A DNA stretch of 23,500 nucleotides from Chrysomallon squamiferum (Eukaryota; Mollusca; Gastropoda; Neomphalida; Peltospiridae), in the NCBI GenBank assembly GCA_012295275.1, contig CM022670.1:33008438-33031937 (forward strand). The letters are read 5' to 3'. Of this stretch, positions 18,921-23,500 are shown one piece after another. The notes under the pieces are model-generated. The model saw only the letters and a list, made by a program, of their open reading frames with translations, did no database searches and was not told the DNA's origin. The stretch's first letter is position 1. Every line of letters begins with the position of its first letter. A program made the translations under genes and the position numbers.

Positions 18921-21900
18921 TACTGTTGGACTATATAAACATTTTTTAAAAGCATTATTGATCTTTATGTGAAAAATAAATAATAAATTATTGGTCTTCT
19001 TATTGAAGTATTCCCCAAAAGGAGAAGAATTTCATGTTAACTTGAAATTACAAAACGGTTCAGACAGGCAGAAATTAAATATTACATTTGCAAAGTACTG
19101 TCATTATCTAATTCAGTAAACAAAAACCACAAAGGACATGGCGAATGTCAAACCATAGCATTTGTTTGGTTGATAAATAATTTATTTTTCAATATTGTAA
19201 CATGAAAAAAAAAAGAAGAATTTTATGATTACTAAATATCTTTAATAGCTGAAAATAATTTACAGAGATCAATTTAATACATTAATTAATAAAAATTTAC
19301 ATATTAAAGGTAGATTTTAAAAAGATCTATTAAAAATCATATGACTGATATAATTTTGTGTGTTAGTATGTAAGTGTGTACATATGCATATATACAGTCC
19401 ATTATCATGTTAGATTTTTATCAGTTATAGAAATACATATTTCATTGATGTTTATTTGCTGCTGAGGCAAGACACTTGAGAATAACTGACCAGTAAATAC
19501 CATGCTCATTAACCATGTGACTGTTATGAACCAATCAAAATTTAGTTCAGTAGCCAAAAAGATAAATTTAAGGATACAAATGTATAATATAAATTTTATT
19601 CAAATTAAAATCTGTAGTAAATAATAAGGTCAGAACACATTTTTGGTTTAACTGGAATTTTGAGAAAACAAACATTATTTACATTGTTTAAGGTTTTTAG
19701 TTTGTAGATATGTTGAAGCAATTGAATTAAACAAATAATTGAATTATGTTATAAAAAATGTTTTTCAAATGTTTGTAATTTAACAATTTCAGTAATTATG
19801 GTACTTCAGTTATAATGATATAAAAGAAGAAGAAAATAATCATGTGCTTCTATTAAAAAATTTGCCAAACAAGCCTATCATGTTCATAGCAAATCACTTA
19901 GCCAAATTTCTGACAAAAAGGACGGTCTTTTTCATGACATTAAAGTTATATTTTTATCAATGTATTCCAAAGACAGTGTATATTAGTGGATTTATCATCA
20001 TATTTATTACATTAATTAGTTTCATTTTCTATTATTTAATTTACAATCAGCATTATTTTATGTTTTTGCTGTTTTGGTATTTTATTTTATTTTTTTTTTT
20101 TTTTTTATATGTACAGTGTTTGATATACAATACACTATGTCGTTTTCTCTTTTTCTGTTAAATTCTGTTTTATTTAAAATGATTTGTACTTTACATCTAT
20201 GAATCTTGCAGTGTCCATCATAACATAGGTTTTATGTGTTAGTATATTTTCTATACATTTTCTTTTAACCGTTGATACATTTGATATACATGTACTTGAA
20301 ACACGAAACACCGAATGTTACAATAAGGATACTTTCTTTTTGTAGAAACATTTTTCAAATTTTCATTATTAATAAATGATAAAAGATGATTTTTTGAAAC
20401 TTTTGTTGCACTTTTTTATCCTTATTTTCCATAATTTCTTCAATGACATTACATACTTTTTTAAAATGTAATTCGTAATAACTTTATATTTATTGACATT
20501 TATTCCATGTATTATACACACACAAACATGTACATATATTTATATTTATTGTGATATCCATATCATGTGATTTTATAGTGATGTTATTAATCATCTTGAT
20601 TTTTTGTTTTAATTAATTTTAATATTTTTTGTTTGTTTTCATAAATAAATGTATATGAAATTATTTTTTGAGCATTTGTTCTTTATTCACTGACATATCC
20701 TTCAAGCTCTGGTTATAAAAATACATGAGATTAATTGTAAAGATTATACTAGAAAGCATAAACATTACAAACACTGGAATATGTTGCTACAAATAGTGAT
20801 TAAATTTTATATTAAGTTTCATCATCATCATCACTATCATCTTCCACAAACGTTTGGAATTAAAAGTATTTAAGAAGTGGAGTTAAAACACCATTGGATT
20901 TATATCCTAAATCTACTTCTTGAATTCAAACTGAATAAATAAAACACCAATCAGAGATTGAGTAATTAATCTTGAAAAATGTTTGGCGTAAAAATTATTA
21001 TTTTTAGTTCATCCTATTCGTTCCTGCTCAGAATTATTAACTTACAAGATAGAAATTCTTCCTATTTTCTATCAGTAACATACAAATCTTTTACAGTGTA
21101 TCAGACAGATAATTCAAACAATAATCAAACATGCCTATATTCACTTAAAATGCACACAAATGTTTTGTAGCATAACCAGTTAACAATCTAAAACCTACGT
21201 AAAGTAATATTGCACCATATACACAAGGAGTCTTAGTAGTTTAACAGTAAGTCGGCATTCAGACACGATCACAGAACCAGCTAGCTAATGGCAGTCGTTA
21301 CTAGTGTTACTGCTTTGAAGAGAGTCCAAACAGAAGTGCTTCAAAAGAGTGAGATCTAATAGCTATATTGGTATCTTAATTCCGAATTATAACCGTATAA
21401 TTATAGTTTCATATTATTACGTCAAAGTATAAAAATAAGTGTGCAAGATTAAACGTTTAAATCTTGTAGAAGACAGGTTAAAGTCACTGAAAAAAAAGGA
21501 AAAAACGTAGCAAAATAGATATAATCTAATTCAACATTCAATTGTAGATGTCTGAATCTTAAATTTAATCATGAGATTACAAAAGGAAAAGTCATTACGT
21601 CAATTCTAAACGTATGGATTGACTAAATTATTTAAATGTTCGATATGAAAGATCAGTTTTATAACGTCTTCAGTCTTAGAGGCCCAGTTTTTTTTTTTTA
21701 TTATTATTTGTTTGGACTAGCATACAAAAACATTAACCTTGTCTGTCCTCACATGCTTGTACCGAAAGTCATCAAGAAGAAAAAGAATGAAAAAAAAATC
21801 TGACTGTTTTTATGAGATATTGCACGATACTGGGTTTTAAACAACACCATAACCTTGGCTGTATCCAGCCTGAAATGGTTTTTTGTTGGAGAGGTCTCCC

Positions 21901-22855
21901 GGGGAAAGTTCTGGAATGGAAATTATACCAGCAACTGTCAAAGTTCGTCCAAACTATGATCAGATAAAACAGCGAGGACTATAATATGTTTCTCTGTACA
22001 TTGATTTAGATGAAAATGTAGATCATACGACTTTTCAGTAAAAATCTTTATTCTGTCTTTTATTTTTATTTTATTTTATTTTATTCTACTTTATTTTACT
22101 TTATTGATCAGCTTTTTATGTTTATTTACAATTCGGATTTATTTCATTCGTTTTAGTTATTTAATTAATTAACGGTAATATTTATTTATTTGTATTTGTG
22201 ATTGCTTACTTGTTTGTTTATTTATTTTGTTTGTTTGTTAAAGAAACAAAAACAGCTTAAAAATAGTTTAATCTTCCATTTCCTTTCTTGGTAAAGACTT
22301 AAAGTCATATTAAAATTCATATATAGTCGATTAAGATCAAAAAAGGAATTCATAATTTTTGAAAGAACAAAACGTAAAAAATAACGTCAAGTTGAAACTT
22401 TTTAAAAAACAAAAATAAAGAAGATATCTTCTTTCTTTTCTTCTAATGAAAATATCTCTTAATGCATCTAAGAAAAACTAATTCAAGTTTTCTTATTTAT
22501 TTTCGGATTCTAACTGAATGAATTGTAATCGGAAATCCGACTTAATATTTTCAACAAAAGAATATAATTTTTATTTAAATAAATGCAACATGTGACACAA
22601 ATTTAGTGAACTAAAGATATTTTTAAGTAAATAAATAATAATACTTGAGGTAAATATTTACCTAAAAATAGTATTATTGCAGTCGGTACTGAATAGGAAT
22701 AATTTAAATTTAATATTTAAAAAAATCATTTTCAGTTTAATAACCTGCCATATTCCATTTAAATAATTATTTCCGTGCCATTTGCAGTCGTAGAGAATGA
22801 GACAGACAGACAGATAGAAAGATTGATTGGTTAATGGCTTGATGTATGGATTGAT

Positions 22856-22859
<4 letters not shown>

Positions 22860-22897
<38 letters not shown>

Positions 22898-22945
22898 TAC
22901 ATTCGTACATAAACACACATAAATACATACATACATACATATACA
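22860..22945. repeat. (AC)n followed by (ACAT)n microsatellite
   Basis: About 17 AC units, then ACAT units with interruptions. It accounts for the Cys/Val/Met-rich minus-strand frame here. Confidence 0.95.
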
Positions 22946-23177
22946 AGACATATAAATACAGATAGAGAAATATATAAAGAAACCTCTTTTTTCATTCTTT
23001 TTAAAAACATTTTTCATCACTACGTTAAAGGAAGTTAAAATCAAGGATACAAATACATATGTATATATAAACCCACGATTTCATATGTTTGTGTTTGTGA
23101 GTATATGACATTGTGTATTGGTCTATATTTCATGTTTGTATTCATTTTATCTAAATGTATAGAAATATGTTGCTATG

Positions 23178-23224
23178 GAATGATGATGATGATTATGTGG
23201 ATGATGATGATGGTGATGATGATG
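23178..23224. repeat. (GAT)n imperfect trinucleotide repeat
   Basis: GAT/GGT/TAT units near the right end. Shorter GAT/ATC runs occur at about 4923-4960 and 20819-20840. Confidence 0.85.
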
Positions 23225-23500
23225 TTAAAATTAATAATAATAAACAATTTTCAGTGACCGACAAATAACGGTTTATGAGGTTATAAACAAAATTCATTTC
23301 ACTATGATTAAAAGGCTCCTCAATTTTGGGTTACACGACGAACCGTAGCTTCATTATGGACGCTAATTTGATTGACTCTTCGAACGAACATGTCACTAAT
23401 GAGATCAAATGTAAGGCGAATGTTGTATCAAATTGGTGTTAATATTCCATATTGAATTACTAAACGACACGAAATCTAAATTCCAACAGAAGCGCCATAT

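Larger units (their letters stand above)
18920..23500. other. Intergenic AT-rich region right of BTBD19
   Basis: About 4.6 kb without a supportable gene. It holds poly(T) and TTTTA tracts (20089-20107, 22055-22100), scattered simple repeats, a GC-richer block near 21830-21990 that is open on the minus strand, and a possible first exon at the right edge. The 105-residue hydrophobic frame near 19844-20161 is AT-driven (Phe/Ile/Leu/Tyr runs) and lacks an ATG at its listed start. Confidence 0.5.

Noticed and set aside
19844-20161. 105-residue hydrophobic frame that could pass for a membrane protein
   Set aside because: It begins with GTG, is built from AT-driven Phe/Ile/Leu/Tyr and a poly(T) run, and has no splice or family support.
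21221-21310. tRNA-like or SINE-head-like sequence near AGTAGTTTAACAGTAAG
   Set aside because: I could not form a cloverleaf with acceptor pairing or find a good B box, so no RNA gene is called.

Overview
This window is AT-rich animal nuclear DNA with spliced genes and many simple repeats. Both genes are split by GT-AG introns, and I see no bacterial or organellar gene order. The two protein families are conserved across animals. The mix of long introns, (TATATG)n, (ACAT)n and (AC)n tracts, trinucleotide repeats and minisatellites resembles a mollusc, most likely a coleoid cephalopod. That taxonomic guess is an inference from texture, not from a diagnostic gene.

Two genes lie head to head around a shared promoter at about 13.2-13.48 kb. 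Leftwards, on the minus strand, runs an aminopeptidase O gene (AOPEP, M1 zinc metallopeptidase). Eight coding exons between 12,710 and 6,248 join in consistent phase into 661 codons, from the initiator Met through the HELCH zinc site to the post-catalytic helices. A probable non-coding 5' exon ends at 13,067. The C-terminal exons were not found and probably lie beyond the left edge, so 1-6,247 reads as a long 3' intron. Rightwards, on the plus strand, runs a complete seven-exon BTB/BACK gene, BTBD19 (13,485-18,634, 293 residues).

Three points stand out. (1) AOPEP exon 4 carries two compensating one-base frame changes about 70 nt apart. They replace a conserved 23-residue stretch with unrelated residues and leave no stop. 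(2) AOPEP exon 1 contains an expanded coding minisatellite, with an 8-residue period and Phe at nearly every eighth position from 120 to 216. (3) There are two non-coding minisatellites: a 30-bp array with a 60-bp higher-order pattern (811-1,126), and a 38-bp array filling much of BTBD19 intron 4, with one stray copy just past that gene's poly(A) signals.

The region right of 18.8 kb is AT-rich, repeat-studded and has no gene I can support. A GC-richer block near 21.8-22.0 kb is open for about 66 codons on the minus strand. A possible first exon sits at the right edge. I found no tRNA, rRNA, CRISPR or intact transposon.
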